Shown piece by piece: positions 27,320 to 36,888 of a DNA stretch of 64,000 nt. The first letter of the stretch is position 1; every line of letters begins with the position of its first letter. Under the pieces are notes generated by a model, which made no database searches, was not told where the DNA came from, and was given only the letters and a program-made list of their open reading frames with translations. A program made the translations under genes and the position numbers. Origin of the DNA: Cupriavidus pauculus (GTDB lineage Bacteria; Pseudomonadota; Gammaproteobacteria; Burkholderiales; Burkholderiaceae); the NCBI RefSeq assembly GCF_022179805.1, contig NZ_BPUO01000008.1, positions 342,610-406,609 of the forward strand. Direction: 5' to 3'.

Positions 27320-28075
27320 TTACTTCAGCGTCTTCAGCCGGTTGCTGGCGGCCTGGGCGCCTTCGGTGCCCGGATATTTCGACACCACCGTTTCCAGCGT
27401 CTTCTTGGCCTGGGCTTTCTGGCCAGATTCCATCTGGTTGTTGGCGATGGCGATCATGGCGTCCGGTACCTTCGCATGCGTCGGGAATTGGTTCACCATG
27501 TTTTGCAGCACGAAGGTCGAACCCTTGTAGTCACGCTGCGCGTAGAGCGAATTGCCGAGCCAGAACTGCGCCAGCGGCAGGTACGGGCTTTGCGGATACT
27601 TCTTCGCAAACGCCGAGAAGGCATTGCCCGCGCCCTTGAAGTCGCCCGACTGGAACTGCTTCAGCGCGGCGTCGTACTCGGGCTTCTCGGAAGGCTGTGC
27701 CAGCCCTTCCTTGCCGTCCACGGTCACCTGTTGCGGCTCGAACTTCTTCAGGCGCGCATCGAGGTCGGCGTAGTAATCCTTCTGCTGCTTCTGCAGCGTG
27801 TCCACCGTGTTTTGCAACACCTCGTTCTGACCGCGCAGCCGCGCCACTTCCTGACGCAGACCTTCAAGCTGGTTCTGCATGTCGAGTTGTTGACGGCTGT
27901 TCTGGTCAATCCGTTGCGATGCCGTGGCCTGGAAACCGTTGAACTGGTCCCGCAGCTGGATCACCGCCTTGCGCGCCTCGTCGTCGTCAAAGACGCCGGC
28001 GGCGGCCGAATTGGCTGCCAGCATGCCGCCGGAGACAGCGGCCAGCCACAGCAGGGTGGAAACGCGAGAATTCAT
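27320..28075 (-). CDS. cpoB: Cell division coordinator CpoB (YbgF)
   Basis: A 251-residue periplasmic protein: signal peptide ending ANSAAA, an N-terminal coiled coil (FQATASQRIDQNSRQQ through VLQNTVDTLQKQQKDYY) that trimerises in relatives, and a C-terminal TPR domain (EYDAALKQFQSGDFKGAG, YPQSPYLPLAQFWLGNSLY, FPTHAKVPDAMIAIA). CpoB couples Tol-Pal to PBP1B during septal peptidoglycan synthesis. Last gene of the operon, before a strong terminator. Confidence 0.95.
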   Translation of the reverse strand: MNSRVSTLLWLAAVSGGMLAANSAAAGVFDDDEARKAVIQLRDQFNGFQATASQRIDQNSRQQLDMQNQLEGLRQEVARLRGQNEVLQNTVDTLQKQQKDYYADLDARLKKFEPQQVTVDGKEGLAQPSEKPEYDAALKQFQSGDFKGAGNAFSAFAKKYPQSPYLPLAQFWLGNSLYAQRDYKGSTFVLQNMVNQFPTHAKVPDAMIAIANNQMESGQKAQAKKTLETVVSKYPGTEGAQAASNRLKTLK

Positions 28076-28093
28076 GAAGGATTATTCCGTGGA

Positions 28094-28603
28094 TCAGTAG
28101 ACGATGTCGGCGCGACGGTTTTCAGCCCACGACGCTTCGTCGTGACCGGTGGCCTTCGGCTTTTCCTTGCCCAGGCTCACAGCTTCCATTTGCGACTCGG
28201 GCACGCCCAGCGACGACATCGAGCGACGCACGGCTTCAGCACGCTTCTGGCCCAGGGCCAGGTTGTATTCGCTGGTACCGCGTTCGTCGGTGTTGCCCTG
28301 GATCAGGATCTTGCGGCTCTTGTTGGACGACAGGTACTGCGCGTGCGTCTGCAGCGTGCCCTGGTATTCCGACTTGACCGAGTAGCTGTCGAAGTCGAAG
28401 TACACGCTGCGCTTGGCCAGCGGGCTGTTCGGGTCGTTCAGCGGGTCGGCGGCAACCACCGGCGCCACGGCGCGCGGATCGGTCTGTGCGCCGCCCGTGC
28501 CGGTGCCGGCCTTCGAAGCGTCGTCCAGCTTCACGCCGGAACTGCAGGCGCCCAGGGCCAGCAGTGCGGCCAGGGCGAGCGATTTGGTCATCATTTGGGA
28601 CAT
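28094..28603 (-). CDS. pal: Peptidoglycan-associated lipoprotein
   Basis: A 169-residue outer-membrane lipoprotein. The lipobox LALGAC|SS gives a lipid-modified Cys; the C-terminal OmpA-like domain holds YFDFDSYSVKSEYQ, ILIQGNTDERGTSEYNLALGQKRAEAV and GKEKPKATG, with the peptidoglycan-binding Asp and Arg. It tethers the outer membrane to the wall and interacts with TolB and TolA. 20 bp from tolB and 18 bp from cpoB. Confidence 0.96.
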   Translation of the reverse strand: MSQMMTKSLALAALLALGACSSGVKLDDASKAGTGTGGAQTDPRAVAPVVAADPLNDPNSPLAKRSVYFDFDSYSVKSEYQGTLQTHAQYLSSNKSRKILIQGNTDERGTSEYNLALGQKRAEAVRRSMSSLGVPESQMEAVSLGKEKPKATGHDEASWAENRRADIVY

Positions 28604-28623
28604 GGCGAGAGACTCCTCTTTTT

Positions 28624-29964
28624 CTACTGCATGAAAGGACCCCAGGACGGCTCGCGAACTTCGCCGGACTGGAGTGACAGAACCTGTTTCGTTCGGCCGT
28701 CCGTGGAGACTGCCGCCAGTACCGAGCGGCCGCCCACGCGGGTGGCGTACAGGATGTATTTACCGTTGGCGGCGAAGCTCGGGGCTTCGTCGTTCGACGT
28801 ATCCGTGAGAGAAGTCACGTCACCGTTGGACAGGTCCTGCAGCTGCAGGCGGAAGCCGCCCGTACGCGAGATGAAGGCCAGGTACTTGCCGTCCGGCGAA
28901 ACGCGCGGGCTGACGTTGTAGTTGCCCTTGAAGGTCACGCGCTGCGCTGCGCCGGATTCCTCGCCAGAGGCCGGCATACGGTAGATCTGCGGCGCACCGC
29001 CGCGATCGCTGGTGAAATAGATGCTGCGGCCGTCCGGCGCAAATTGCGGCTCGGTGTCGATGGCGCTGCTGCGCGTGATGCGGCGCAGGCCGCTGCCGTC
29101 GGCGTTGACCAGGTAGATCTGGGTGTTGCCGTCGCGCGAGAGCGCCACGGCCAGGCGCTGGCCGTCCGGCGACCACGACGGCGCGCTGTTGTTGCCCTTC
29201 TGGTTCGACACCAGCGTGCGCTTGCCCGTGGCCAGGTCATGCACATAGACCACCGGCTTCTTGGCTTCGAACGAGACGTAGGCCACGCGGCGGCCATCGG
29301 GCGACCACGACGGCGAGATGATCGGCTCGCTGCTGGACAGCGCCACCTGGGCGTTCTGGCCATCCGAATCGGAAATCAGCAGCTGGTAGCGGTTGCCCAC
29401 CTTCGACACATACGACAGGCGCGTGGCAAACACGCCGCGCTCGCCCAGCAGCTTCTCGTAGATGTAGTCGGCGATCTTGTGCGCGGTCACGCGCAACTGG
29501 CCTTGCGACACATTGAACGCCAGCCCGCCCAGGCTCTGGCCCTTGACCGTGTCGTACAGGCGGAAACGCACCTCGTACTGGCCATTGCCGCTGGGGGTCA
29601 CGCTACCGGCAACGAACGCATCGGCGCCCTTGGCCTTCCAACTTCCCAGATCCACCTGGGCCGATTCGGCCACCGTGGCGCCGGCGGGATCGACATTGCG
29701 GAAACGGCCGCTGTTGGTCAGGTCGGCACGGATGACGGCGGTCAGATTCTGCGCGCCCTGGCCTTCGCCCTGGAAGTTGGCCGTGGCCACCGGGAACTGG
29801 TTCGAGCCCACGCCGGTGATTTCCACGTTCAATTGCGCGTGCGCCACGCCGGCGGACATCAGCGCCGCGGCCAGCCAGGCCATCAGCGCGTGACGGCCCT
29901 GTTCGCGGGTGATCTTGGTGGTCTGGCGTCGAGACAGCCAGTTGGGGGCCCAAAGCTTTCGCAT
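28624..29964 (-). CDS. tolB: Tol-Pal system periplasmic protein TolB
   Basis: 446 residues: an N-terminal alpha/beta domain and a six-bladed propeller made of repeats like [44 protein letters not shown] and [14 protein letters not shown]. It shuttles between Pal and TolA at the division site. The ATG at 29964 has AGGAG 4 bp upstream, giving an unusually long, arginine-rich n-region before the hydrophobic core ([16 protein letters not shown]), with SRRQTTK only loosely resembling a Tat signal. A 212-bp gap separates it from tolA, so it may have an internal promoter. Confidence 0.95.
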   Translation of the reverse strand: MRKLWAPNWLSRRQTTKITREQGRHALMAWLAAALMSAGVAHAQLNVEITGVGSNQFPVATANFQGEGQGAQNLTAVIRADLTNSGRFRNVDPAGATVAESAQVDLGSWKAKGADAFVAGSVTPSGNGQYEVRFRLYDTVKGQSLGGLAFNVSQGQLRVTAHKIADYIYEKLLGERGVFATRLSYVSKVGNRYQLLISDSDGQNAQVALSSSEPIISPSWSPDGRRVAYVSFEAKKPVVYVHDLATGKRTLVSNQKGNNSAPSWSPDGQRLAVALSRDGNTQIYLVNADGSGLRRITRSSAIDTEPQFAPDGRSIYFTSDRGGAPQIYRMPASGEESGAAQRVTFKGNYNVSPRVSPDGKYLAFISRTGGFRLQLQDLSNGDVTSLTDTSNDEAPSFAANGKYILYATRVGGRSVLAAVSTDGRTKQVLSLQSGEVREPSWGPFMQ

Positions 29965-30176
29965 GCTGCTCCTCAGTCGATTTCAGGTTTCATCGGTACG
30001 GCGGGCACAGCAGGTACGGCAGCACGACATGACATGCGGCTTGGCGCATTCCGTCGTGCATGCGTCTTGCACACTGCCGGCCGCGTCAGGCAACCGTTCA
30101 TGGTAGCGATCGGACTGGCGGCCAACGATGAAGGTTGCATTATGTTGCAAATCATGGCGCTCTCGACACTCCGTCC

Positions 30177-31244
30177 TCAGTCCTTGGGGCGGAACGTGAT
30201 CGTGAATTCGAACGAAGGCGCCTTGCCGTCCTCGTCACGCGGCAGAGGGTCCGAGCGCTCCACGGCGCGCAGCACGGCGTTGTCCCAGTCCGAATCGCCG
30301 CTGGACTTGGCCAGCCGCTTGGACAGGATCGAGCCGTCCGGAGCCAGCCTCACGGCCACCACGGCCGACGGATTGCCCTGCACGTCGCCGTTGAAGATGA
30401 TGTTCGGCTTCACCTTGCGACGCACGCGGTCGGAATAGCCCGGCGACGCCTTGCCGCCCGAGCCCGCGCCCGAACCGGCCGCATTGCCGATGCCACCACC
30501 GCTCGACGACGCATTGCCGCCACCGGCCAGCGCCTGCAGACGGGCCAGCTCGCTCTTGCGCTGCGCATTGGCCGCAGCCTCGCGCTTGGCCTTGGCGTCG
30601 GCATCGGCCTTCGCCTTGGCCTGCTTCTCGGCATCAGCCTTGGCCTTGGCCTGCTTGTCCGCGTCGGCCTTGGCCTGCGCGTCCTTGCGTTCCTGCTCGG
30701 CCTTTTCCTTTTCCTTCGCGAGCTGAGTGGCCTTGTCCTTGTCTGCCTTGTCCTTCTCCGCCTTCTTCTTCGCGTCTTCCTTGCGCTGCGCGTCGAGCTG
30801 CTGCTGGCGCTGCTCTTCCTTGCGCTGCGCTTCCTTCTGTTCCTGCTCCTTGCGCTCGCGCTCGCGGCGCGCGGCTTCCTCGCGGGCGGCGGCTTCCTCG
30901 GCCTGCTTGCGCTTCTTCTGTTCCAGCGCGATATCGGCGGCGTCCTCGACCTTGCTGCGCACCACGGGCTGTGGCGGCTGCGGTACGGGCTGCTCCACCG
31001 GGCGCGGCGGCGGCGTGGGCGTGACGTCGGGGATTTCTTCCCAGAGTTCGGCCTCGGCGCCAACCGGCGTGCTGCTCTGCCAGTGCACGCCGTAATACAG
31101 CACGATGCCGAGCAACAGGTGCATCAGCAGCGCGAGCAGGAACGACCGCGTCGTGCCGCGTTCCTTAACCGGCTGATACGGATAGGCGGCGGCTTTCGCG
31201 CGCGAAGGCCGTTGGTGCGGATGACGTGACGAGAGGCTGGCCAC
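30177..31244 (-). CDS. tolA: Tol-Pal envelope protein TolA
   Basis: A 355-residue inner-membrane protein: one N-terminal anchor (FLLALLMHLLLGIVLYYGV), a long Lys/Ala/Glu/Gln helical stalk (about residues 105-245) rich in KAKADAEKQ-type repeats, a Gly/Ser linker, and a C-terminal domain (VRRKVKPNIIFNGDVQGNP; AVVAVRLAPDGSILSKRL) of the TolA/TonB-C type. It transmits proton-motive energy from TolQR to Pal. The stalk coding sequence is a low-complexity DNA region where copy-number variation may be expected. Confidence 0.95.
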   Translation of the reverse strand: MASLSSRHPHQRPSRAKAAAYPYQPVKERGTTRSFLLALLMHLLLGIVLYYGVHWQSSTPVGAEAELWEEIPDVTPTPPPRPVEQPVPQPPQPVVRSKVEDAADIALEQKKRKQAEEAAAREEAARRERERKEQEQKEAQRKEEQRQQQLDAQRKEDAKKKAEKDKADKDKATQLAKEKEKAEQERKDAQAKADADKQAKAKADAEKQAKAKADADAKAKREAAANAQRKSELARLQALAGGGNASSSGGGIGNAAGSGAGSGGKASPGYSDRVRRKVKPNIIFNGDVQGNPSAVVAVRLAPDGSILSKRLAKSSGDSDWDNAVLRAVERSDPLPRDEDGKAPSFEFTITFRPKD

Positions 31245-31262
31245 TTTAGGAGGCGATAACGC

Positions 31263-31700
31263 TTACTTGGACTTGACCATCAGGCCGACGCGCTTCACGC
31301 CATCGGCCTTGAGCACGGACATGACGTCCAGCACGGCTTCGTATTTCACGGCCTTGTCGGCGGCAATCACCACCGGCTGGTCCGGATTCTCGTTCTGGCG
31401 CTGGTGCACGAAATCAGTCAGGCCACGCTTGTCGAGCTTGCGCTCGAACGATCCGCCCGACTGGTCCTTGCCGCGCGCGGTCAACTGGCCGTCCTCATGC
31501 ACGGTCACGATGATCGGCGGGGTCTGCTGCTGCGGCGTGGCGTTGGCCACCGACGGCAGGTCCACCACGGCCGGGTTCACGATAGGTGCCGCCACCATGA
31601 AGATGACGAGCAGCACGAGCATCACGTCGATGTACGGCACGACGTTGATTTCTGCGCTGGCGCGGCGGCGCGAACCGCCACGGCGCTGGATGGCTGCCAT
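31263..31700 (-). CDS. tolR: Tol-Pal proton-channel subunit TolR
   Basis: A 145-residue ExbD/TolR protein: one transmembrane helix with the essential aspartate in VPYIDVMLVLLVIFMVAAPI, then a periplasmic domain. The arginine-rich N-terminus (RRGGSRRRASAEINV) is cytoplasmic. It forms the PMF-driven motor with TolQ. 18 bp from tolA and 21 bp from tolQ. Confidence 0.96.
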   Translation of the reverse strand: MAAIQRRGGSRRRASAEINVVPYIDVMLVLLVIFMVAAPIVNPAVVDLPSVANATPQQQTPPIIVTVHEDGQLTARGKDQSGGSFERKLDKRGLTDFVHQRQNENPDQPVVIAADKAVKYEAVLDVMSVLKADGVKRVGLMVKSK

Positions 31701-31721
31701 GTCTGTGCTCCCCCTGTCTGG

Positions 31722-32405
31722 TTAGCGCGTCTGGCGCTGCAGGATATTCAGGAATTCTTCCATGAAGCTCTCGAACCGGATGGCCAGGCGGTCGATCTCC
31801 GTGGCGTAGCGGTTGTAGGCAATCACGGCCGGAATGGCGGCGAACAGGCCGATCGCCGTGGCGACCAGCGCTTCGGCAATACCGGGCGCCACCGATGCAA
31901 GCGTCGCCTGCTGCACATTCGAAAGGCCACGGAACGCGTTCATGATCCCCCAGACCGTGCCGAACAGGCCGATGTAGGGGCTGACCGAGCCCACCGACGC
32001 CAGGAACGGCAGGTGCGACTCCAGCACGTCCATCTCGCGCTGGTACGCAGCGCGCATGGCGCGGCGGGCCGCGTCCAGCAGGGCGCCCGCGTCGTTGCTG
32101 CGCTCGCGGGCCTTCAGGAATTCACCCATGCCCGACTCGAAGATGCGTTCCAGCGCGCCGGTGTTGTGGCGGTTGTTCACGGCGCTGTTATAGAGCGCCT
32201 GCAGGTCGCCGCCCGCCCAGAAATCGCGCTCGAAGACCTCGGTCTGCGTGCGCGCGGCGCGCAGCGCCAGGTGCTTGCGGAAAATATAGGTCCACGAGAA
32301 CAGGGACATCACCAGCAGCAGCGCCATGACGGCCTGTGCCAGCAGGCTGGCGTGAAGGACCAGCGAAATGATCGACAGGTCTTGTGTGACGGTCACCGGA
32401 TTCAT
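31722..32405 (-). CDS. tolQ: Tol-Pal proton-channel subunit TolQ
   Basis: A 227-residue ExbB/TolQ/MotA-family protein with three transmembrane helices: LHASLLAQAVMALLLVMSLFSW, then a large cytoplasmic loop, then VGSVSPYIGLFGTVWGIMNAF and ATAIGLFAAIPAVIAYNRY. The start ATG overlaps the ybgC stop by 4 bp (translational coupling). Confidence 0.96.
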   Translation of the reverse strand: MNPVTVTQDLSIISLVLHASLLAQAVMALLLVMSLFSWTYIFRKHLALRAARTQTEVFERDFWAGGDLQALYNSAVNNRHNTGALERIFESGMGEFLKARERSNDAGALLDAARRAMRAAYQREMDVLESHLPFLASVGSVSPYIGLFGTVWGIMNAFRGLSNVQQATLASVAPGIAEALVATAIGLFAAIPAVIAYNRYATEIDRLAIRFESFMEEFLNILQRQTR

Positions 32406-32815
32406 CGAGCGTTTTTAATAGTGGCAAGAACAGGGGCAGGAATCGGGGCCGGACGGAACGTGCTTTTATCGACACATCCCACACGGATATTGCCGCTGGC
32501 CAGCAGCAGATCACCTCGCCAGGCTTCCTGGGCGAATTGGACCGACGCGGGCCCGACCCGTTCGATACGCGTACGGATCTCCAGTTGGTCATCCAGCCGG
32601 GCGGGCGCATTGTATTCCACAGCGGTACTGCGTACGACGAAGACCACGCCAGACATATCGGCAAGGGTCTGTTGTTCGATGCCGAGCGAGCGCAGCCATT
32701 CGGTCCGGGCCCGTTCGAAGAACTTGAGGTAGTTGGCGTAGAACACCACGCCGCCAGCGTCTGTGTCTTCCCAATACACGCGCAGCGGCCACACGAAATT
32801 TGGCATGGGCGGCAT
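32402..32815 (-). CDS. ybgC: Acyl-CoA thioesterase YbgC
   Basis: A hotdog-fold thioesterase of about 137 residues with the 4-hydroxybenzoyl-CoA-thioesterase-like motif YWEDTDAGGVVFYANYLKFFERARTEWL, including the catalytic Asp. It hydrolyses short acyl-CoAs and opens the Tol-Pal operon as in many proteobacteria. The start is uncertain (GTG 32830, ATG 32815 or ATG 32806); none has a strong ribosome site, and the middle one is given. Confidence 0.92.
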   Translation of the reverse strand: MPPMPNFVWPLRVYWEDTDAGGVVFYANYLKFFERARTEWLRSLGIEQQTLADMSGVVFVVRSTAVEYNAPARLDDQLEIRTRIERVGPASVQFAQEAWRGDLLLASGNIRVGCVDKSTFRPAPIPAPVLATIKNAR

Positions 32816-32980
32816 TGTAACGGAGCGCACTGGTTAACCCGTAGCCGACTTTGCAACAGCAAGTTGCGAGCCATGCGCCACAGGCCCTTGACCGCACAGG
32901 GCGTCTGCCCCATCCGGCACCCGTGCCCCCGGCTTGCAGCAAGCGGCGCGTTCGCATAAACTCTGCCGCAACCATTCCAC

Positions 32981-33076
32981 CTTGCGCGACTGGCGAAGTC
33001 AGTGGGTACTACCACGAGGAAGCGCAAGATCTTTGGGCGTGAAGTTCGAAAGCGCCTGCCGCTCGCCTGGGCAGCG
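32981..33076 (+). promoter_or_regulatory. ZTP (pfl-type) riboswitch upstream of glyA
   Basis: The leader contains the core signature of ZTP/ZMP riboswitches. Stem P1 is CTTGCGC (32981-32987) with GCGCAAG (33022-33028). It is followed directly by GACTGGCGAAG, an internal GTGG/CCAC hairpin (33002-33005, 33012-33015) and CACGAGGAAGCG. The P3 hairpin CGCT/AGCG (33060-33063, 33073-33076) carries the highly conserved CGCCTGGGCA. ZTP riboswitches activate one-carbon and purine genes, including glyA, when 10-formyl-THF is short. The aptamer lies 183 nt before the ATG; a GCAGGG-TGCG-CCCTGC hairpin (33085-33100) follows, without a clear T tract. The remaining part of the 429-bp ybgC-glyA gap shows no other feature. 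Confidence 0.82.
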
Positions 33077-33259
33077 AATGGGAAGCAGGGTGCGCCCTGC
33101 ACCGGAGGCCGTATTCGGCAGACCGGTGCTGGACGCCATTGACTTCCCCGCGCGCCCTACCCGCGATGTATTCCCGTTCCAATCCGAAAAGCGCCGACCC
33201 GCAACCGATCTTCATATCGATTTTGCCGTCCGCTTTCCTTTTTACAGACGAGTCACGCC

Positions 33260-34507
33260 ATGTTTGAACGTAGCCGTTTCACCATCGAGCAGATCGACCC
33301 CGAAGTCTTCGCCGCGATCCAGAAGGAAGACCAGCGCCAGGAAGACCATATCGAGCTGATCGCCTCCGAGAACTACACCTCGCCGGCCGTGATGGCCGCG
33401 CAGGGCTCGCAACTGACCAACAAGTACGCCGAGGGCTATCCCGGCAAGCGCTACTACGGCGGCTGCGAGTACGTCGACGTCGTGGAGCAACTGGCCATCG
33501 ACCGCGTGAAGCAGCTGTACGGCGCCGATGCCGCCAACGTGCAGCCGAATTCGGGCTCGCAGGCCAACCAGGGCGTGTTCTTCGCCATGCTCAAGCCGGG
33601 CGACACGATCATGGGCATGAGCCTGGCCGAAGGCGGTCACCTGACGCACGGCATGGCGCTGAACATGAGCGGCAAGTGGTTCAACGTGGTCAGCTACGGC
33701 CTGAACGCCCAGGAAGACATCGACTACGACGCGCTGGAAAAGAAGGCCCACGAAACCAAGCCGAAGATGATCATCGCCGGCGCCTCGGCCTTTGCTCTGC
33801 GCATCGACTTCGAACGCATCGCCAAGGTTGCCAAGGCAGTTGGCGCCTACTTCATGGTGGACATGGCCCACTACGCCGGCCTGATCGCCGCCGGTGTGTA
33901 CCCGAACCCGGTGCCGCACGCCGACTTCGTGACCACCACCACCCACAAGAGCCTGCGCGGCCCGCGTGGTGGCGTGATCCTGATGAAGGCCGAGCACGAA
34001 AAGGCCATCAACTCGGCCATCTTCCCGGGTATCCAGGGCGGCCCGCTGATGCACGTGATCGCCGCCAAGGCCGTGGCCTTCAAGGAAGCCCTGCAGCCCG
34101 AGTTCAAGGTCTACCAGCAGCAAGTGGCCAAGAACGCCGCCGTGCTGGCCGAGACGCTGATCTCGCGCGGCCTGCGCATCGTGTCGGGCCGGACCGAAAG
34201 CCACGTGATGCTGGTGGACCTGCGCGCCAAGCAGATCACCGGCAAGGAAGCCGAGAAGATCCTGGGCGACGCGCATATCACGGTCAACAAGAACGCCATC
34301 CCGAACGATCCGGAAAAGCCGTTCGTGACCTCGGGCATCCGCCTGGGCTCGCCGGCCATGACCACGCGCGGCTTCAAGGAAGACGAAGCCCGCCAGGTGG
34401 CCAACCTGATCGCCGACGTGCTGGACAACCCGCACGACGAAGCCAACATCGCCCGCGTTCGCGAGCAGGTGGCAGCGCTGACGCGCCGCTTCCCGGTGTA
34501 CGGCTGA
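33260..34507 (+). CDS. glyA: Serine hydroxymethyltransferase
   Basis: A 415-residue PLP enzyme interconverting serine plus THF with glycine plus 5,10-methylene-THF. Visible: [41 protein letters not shown], the aspartate in [14 protein letters not shown], and the PLP lysine in [14 protein letters not shown]. Divergent from the Tol-Pal operon and preceded by a ZTP riboswitch. nrdR follows after 151 bp, which includes a strong hairpin. Confidence 0.97.
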   Translation: MFERSRFTIEQIDPEVFAAIQKEDQRQEDHIELIASENYTSPAVMAAQGSQLTNKYAEGYPGKRYYGGCEYVDVVEQLAIDRVKQLYGADAANVQPNSGSQANQGVFFAMLKPGDTIMGMSLAEGGHLTHGMALNMSGKWFNVVSYGLNAQEDIDYDALEKKAHETKPKMIIAGASAFALRIDFERIAKVAKAVGAYFMVDMAHYAGLIAAGVYPNPVPHADFVTTTTHKSLRGPRGGVILMKAEHEKAINSAIFPGIQGGPLMHVIAAKAVAFKEALQPEFKVYQQQVAKNAAVLAETLISRGLRIVSGRTESHVMLVDLRAKQITGKEAEKILGDAHITVNKNAIPNDPEKPFVTSGIRLGSPAMTTRGFKEDEARQVANLIADVLDNPHDEANIARVREQVAALTRRFPVYG

Positions 34508-34551
34508 TTGCGCACGCGATCTGAAGCGTAGCTATAGTTAGTACGCACCAA

Positions 34552-34582
34552 CGGCGCCGCCACCCCCACGGTGGCGGCGCCG
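34552..34582. other. Strong hairpin between glyA and nrdR
   Basis: A 13-bp perfect stem (34552-34564 with 34570-34582, loop CCCAC), all but one pair G:C. No T tract follows, so it is likely an mRNA 3'-end stabiliser or a weak terminator of glyA rather than a full intrinsic terminator. Confidence 0.5.
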
Positions 34583-34658
34583 GTTGATCCGCCACAACCC
34601 CGCGGCAGAATTCAAAGATGCAAAATGCGGGCTGGCAAATTTCTTCGGGTGGTCAGGC

Positions 34659-35126
34659 ATGAAATGCCCCTTCTGCGGTCATTCCAATACCCAGGTCCTT
34701 GATAGTCGCGTGTCCGAGGACGGCGAAGCCGTGCGTCGCCGCCGGCGTTGCGAGGCCTGCGACCGCCGCTTTACCACCTACGAACGCATCGAGCTGTTCT
34801 TCCCGGCCATCGTCAAGAAGAACGGCTCCCGCGTGGACTACACCCGCGCCAAGCTCAAGGATTCGATGCGGCTGGCGCTCCGCAAGCGGCCGGTGTCGGC
34901 CGAGGCCATCGACGAGGCCATCCTGCGCATCGAGGAAAAGCTGCTGGCACTGGGCGAAAAGGAAATCCCCAGCAGCCAGGTGGGTGAACTGGTCATGCGC
35001 GAACTGCGCAAGCTCGACAAGATTGCCTATATCCGCTTTGCTTCCGTCTATCGAAGCTTCGAGGATGTGTCTGAATTCCGCGACGTACTCGACGAGTTTT
35101 CCACCCCCACCCCACGAAAGGGGTAG
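34659..35126 (+). CDS. nrdR: Transcriptional repressor NrdR
   Basis: A 155-residue repressor of ribonucleotide reductase genes. The N-terminal zinc ribbon is MKCPFCGH...[17 protein letters not shown] (four cysteines) and an ATP-cone domain follows ([29 protein letters not shown]). ATG 34659 starts exactly at the invariant zinc ribbon. The C-terminus ends TPTPRKG. glyA-nrdR is a common arrangement in beta-proteobacteria. Confidence 0.96.
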   Translation: MKCPFCGHSNTQVLDSRVSEDGEAVRRRRRCEACDRRFTTYERIELFFPAIVKKNGSRVDYTRAKLKDSMRLALRKRPVSAEAIDEAILRIEEKLLALGEKEIPSSQVGELVMRELRKLDKIAYIRFASVYRSFEDVSEFRDVLDEFSTPTPRKG

Positions 35127-35335
35127 CCACTTCCTGAAAAAAGCTGTCTAATCTGCACTAGCCTCCTTCGGGTATGGAGGCCGGCGAGCGAGCGCGCGTT
35201 TTAATCGCAAGGCATCGCAGATACAAGGAAGCCGCCAGCGGAACCGGACCCAGCAGAGGCCCGGACGCACACAGAATTCCAGCGCGCCGCGCAAAGAAGA
35301 AAAAAGAACTGTCGTTTTTTGGACGGGAGTCACAA

Positions 35336-35953
35336 ATGGGTCAATCTCGCTGCCGGGAGGCAGCTGGCTTCACCATGCTTGAAGCATTGGTCGCCATTGT
35401 CGTGCTCGCCTTCGGCGTGCTGGCGGTGGCCAACCTTCTCATCAAGTCATTCCGCTTCGCGCAGCAATCCTCTTATGACGTCGTGGCCCTGCAACTGGCC
35501 AACGATATCTCGGATCGCATGCGTGCCAACGGCGCGCAGATTATCGCCGGCACGTTCGACAACTTCGATACGAAGCAGGGCGTTCCGCAGATCGCGGACG
35601 GGACCAATCTCTTCAAGACCCCGTGCACAGGCTCGACGGCAACCTGCGGACCCATCTCGGCGGTATTCGATCTCGCGGAATGGTCGCACAGGGTCATCAC
35701 GAGCCTGCCAAGCGGCCGGGCCGTTATCTGCCGCGACTCCAACACCTGGACGCAAGGCACCGGCTACACGTGGGACTGCAAGGCCGTGCCAGGTGGGACC
35801 GGGTCTCAGAAAGATACCCCGCTCGTGGTGAAAATCGGCTGGCTGTCACGTTTCAACGACGACAGCGATACCGGTACCGCCGATGGCAACCTGGCCGATG
35901 GCTCGGCCAAGGTCCAGCTTGTCGTCGTCGTCTCACCGGGAGTCGACAAGTGA
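35336..35953 (+). CDS. pilV: Type IV pilus minor pilin PilV
   Basis: A 205-residue prepilin: type III signal AAG|FTMLEALVAIVVLAFGVLAVANLL with Glu5 retained, then the PilV-type LQLANDISDRMRANG segment, and cysteines that can form disulphides (TPCTGSTATCG; CRDSNTW...WDC). GGGAG precedes the ATG at 35336. First gene of the intact minor pilin operon; the next start codon overlaps its stop (GTGA). Minor pilins prime pilus assembly and help export PilY1. Confidence 0.9.
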   Translation: MGQSRCREAAGFTMLEALVAIVVLAFGVLAVANLLIKSFRFAQQSSYDVVALQLANDISDRMRANGAQIIAGTFDNFDTKQGVPQIADGTNLFKTPCTGSTATCGPISAVFDLAEWSHRVITSLPSGRAVICRDSNTWTQGTGYTWDCKAVPGGTGSQKDTPLVVKIGWLSRFNDDSDTGTADGNLADGSAKVQLVVVVSPGVDK

Positions 35954-36888
35954 AGACTCGTCCGAACGCCCCACATCTGGCACATCGTCGCGACGCGGGC
36001 TTTACGCTCGTCGAACTGATGGTGACGCTGGTGATCAGCCTGCTCGTGCTGATGGCCGGCCTCTCCTTCTACATGATGAGCCGCAGCAGCTACGAAACGA
36101 TCAACGACAGCGCCAACCTCGAGGAGCGCGGCAACTTCGCACTGTCCATCGTGACGCGGCTCATGCGCCAGACCGCGTACGTCCCGGTTGTGCCCAACAC
36201 CGGCGGCATGATGTACGTGCCAGACCCGATGATTGTCGGCATCGACAACTGCTCGAATCCCAACAACAGCGAAACACTGGCATGTGGCGCTGGTGGCGGC
36301 ATCAACGCCAGCGACGCCATCATCGTCCGTTATTTTGGCGTCGGCCAGCAGGCGGACCAGAGCAAGCCCGATGAGTCTGTTGTCGACTGTTCTGGCCAGG
36401 GCGTTGCAAGCTACACGGACAGCGACAAGGCCGCCTCGCAGCGGGGGTTGTCGATCCTGTACATCGGCAACGGTGCCAACGGCAAGCCATCGCTGATGTG
36501 CAAGTACCGCGAACGTGCCGCCAGCGGCGTGGAGACCACGGACACGTACCAGACGCAAGAACTGGTACCCGGGGTAGAGAACCTGCAACTGCTCTACGGC
36601 ATGAGCACCAATGGCGACGACGTGCCGGACAAGTACGTCACCGGAACGGGCATCACGACCGACGCGGACTGGCGCAACGTCAAGACGGTCAAGGTCGCCA
36701 TGATTGTCCGTGCCGATTCCACTAGCGCGGACGCCGGCGCCCCGGCTGCAATCTCGCTGTTCGGCCCGCTGTACAGCGGGGACAACGCCACCTACACACC
36801 CACTGTCGACGTCAAATCGGCGCGCAAGCTGTATTACGCGACCATCCAGATTCGTAACTACCAGACTTGCGGAGGTATGTCGTGCTAA
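35950..36888 (+). CDS. pilW: Type IV pilus minor pilin PilW
   Basis: A 312-residue prepilin-like protein starting with GTG at 35950, overlapping the pilV stop. Cleavage site RDAG|FTLVELMVTLVISLLVLMAGL with Glu5. The globular part is typical of PilW (LEERGNFALSIVTRLMRQTAYV; LYGMSTNGDDVPDKYV; WRNVKTVKVAMIVR). pilX begins inside its last codons. Confidence 0.9.
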   Translation: MKTRPNAPHLAHRRDAGFTLVELMVTLVISLLVLMAGLSFYMMSRSSYETINDSANLEERGNFALSIVTRLMRQTAYVPVVPNTGGMMYVPDPMIVGIDNCSNPNNSETLACGAGGGINASDAIIVRYFGVGQQADQSKPDESVVDCSGQGVASYTDSDKAASQRGLSILYIGNGANGKPSLMCKYRERAASGVETTDTYQTQELVPGVENLQLLYGMSTNGDDVPDKYVTGTGITTDADWRNVKTVKVAMIVRADSTSADAGAPAAISLFGPLYSGDNATYTPTVDVKSARKLYYATIQIRNYQTCGGMSC

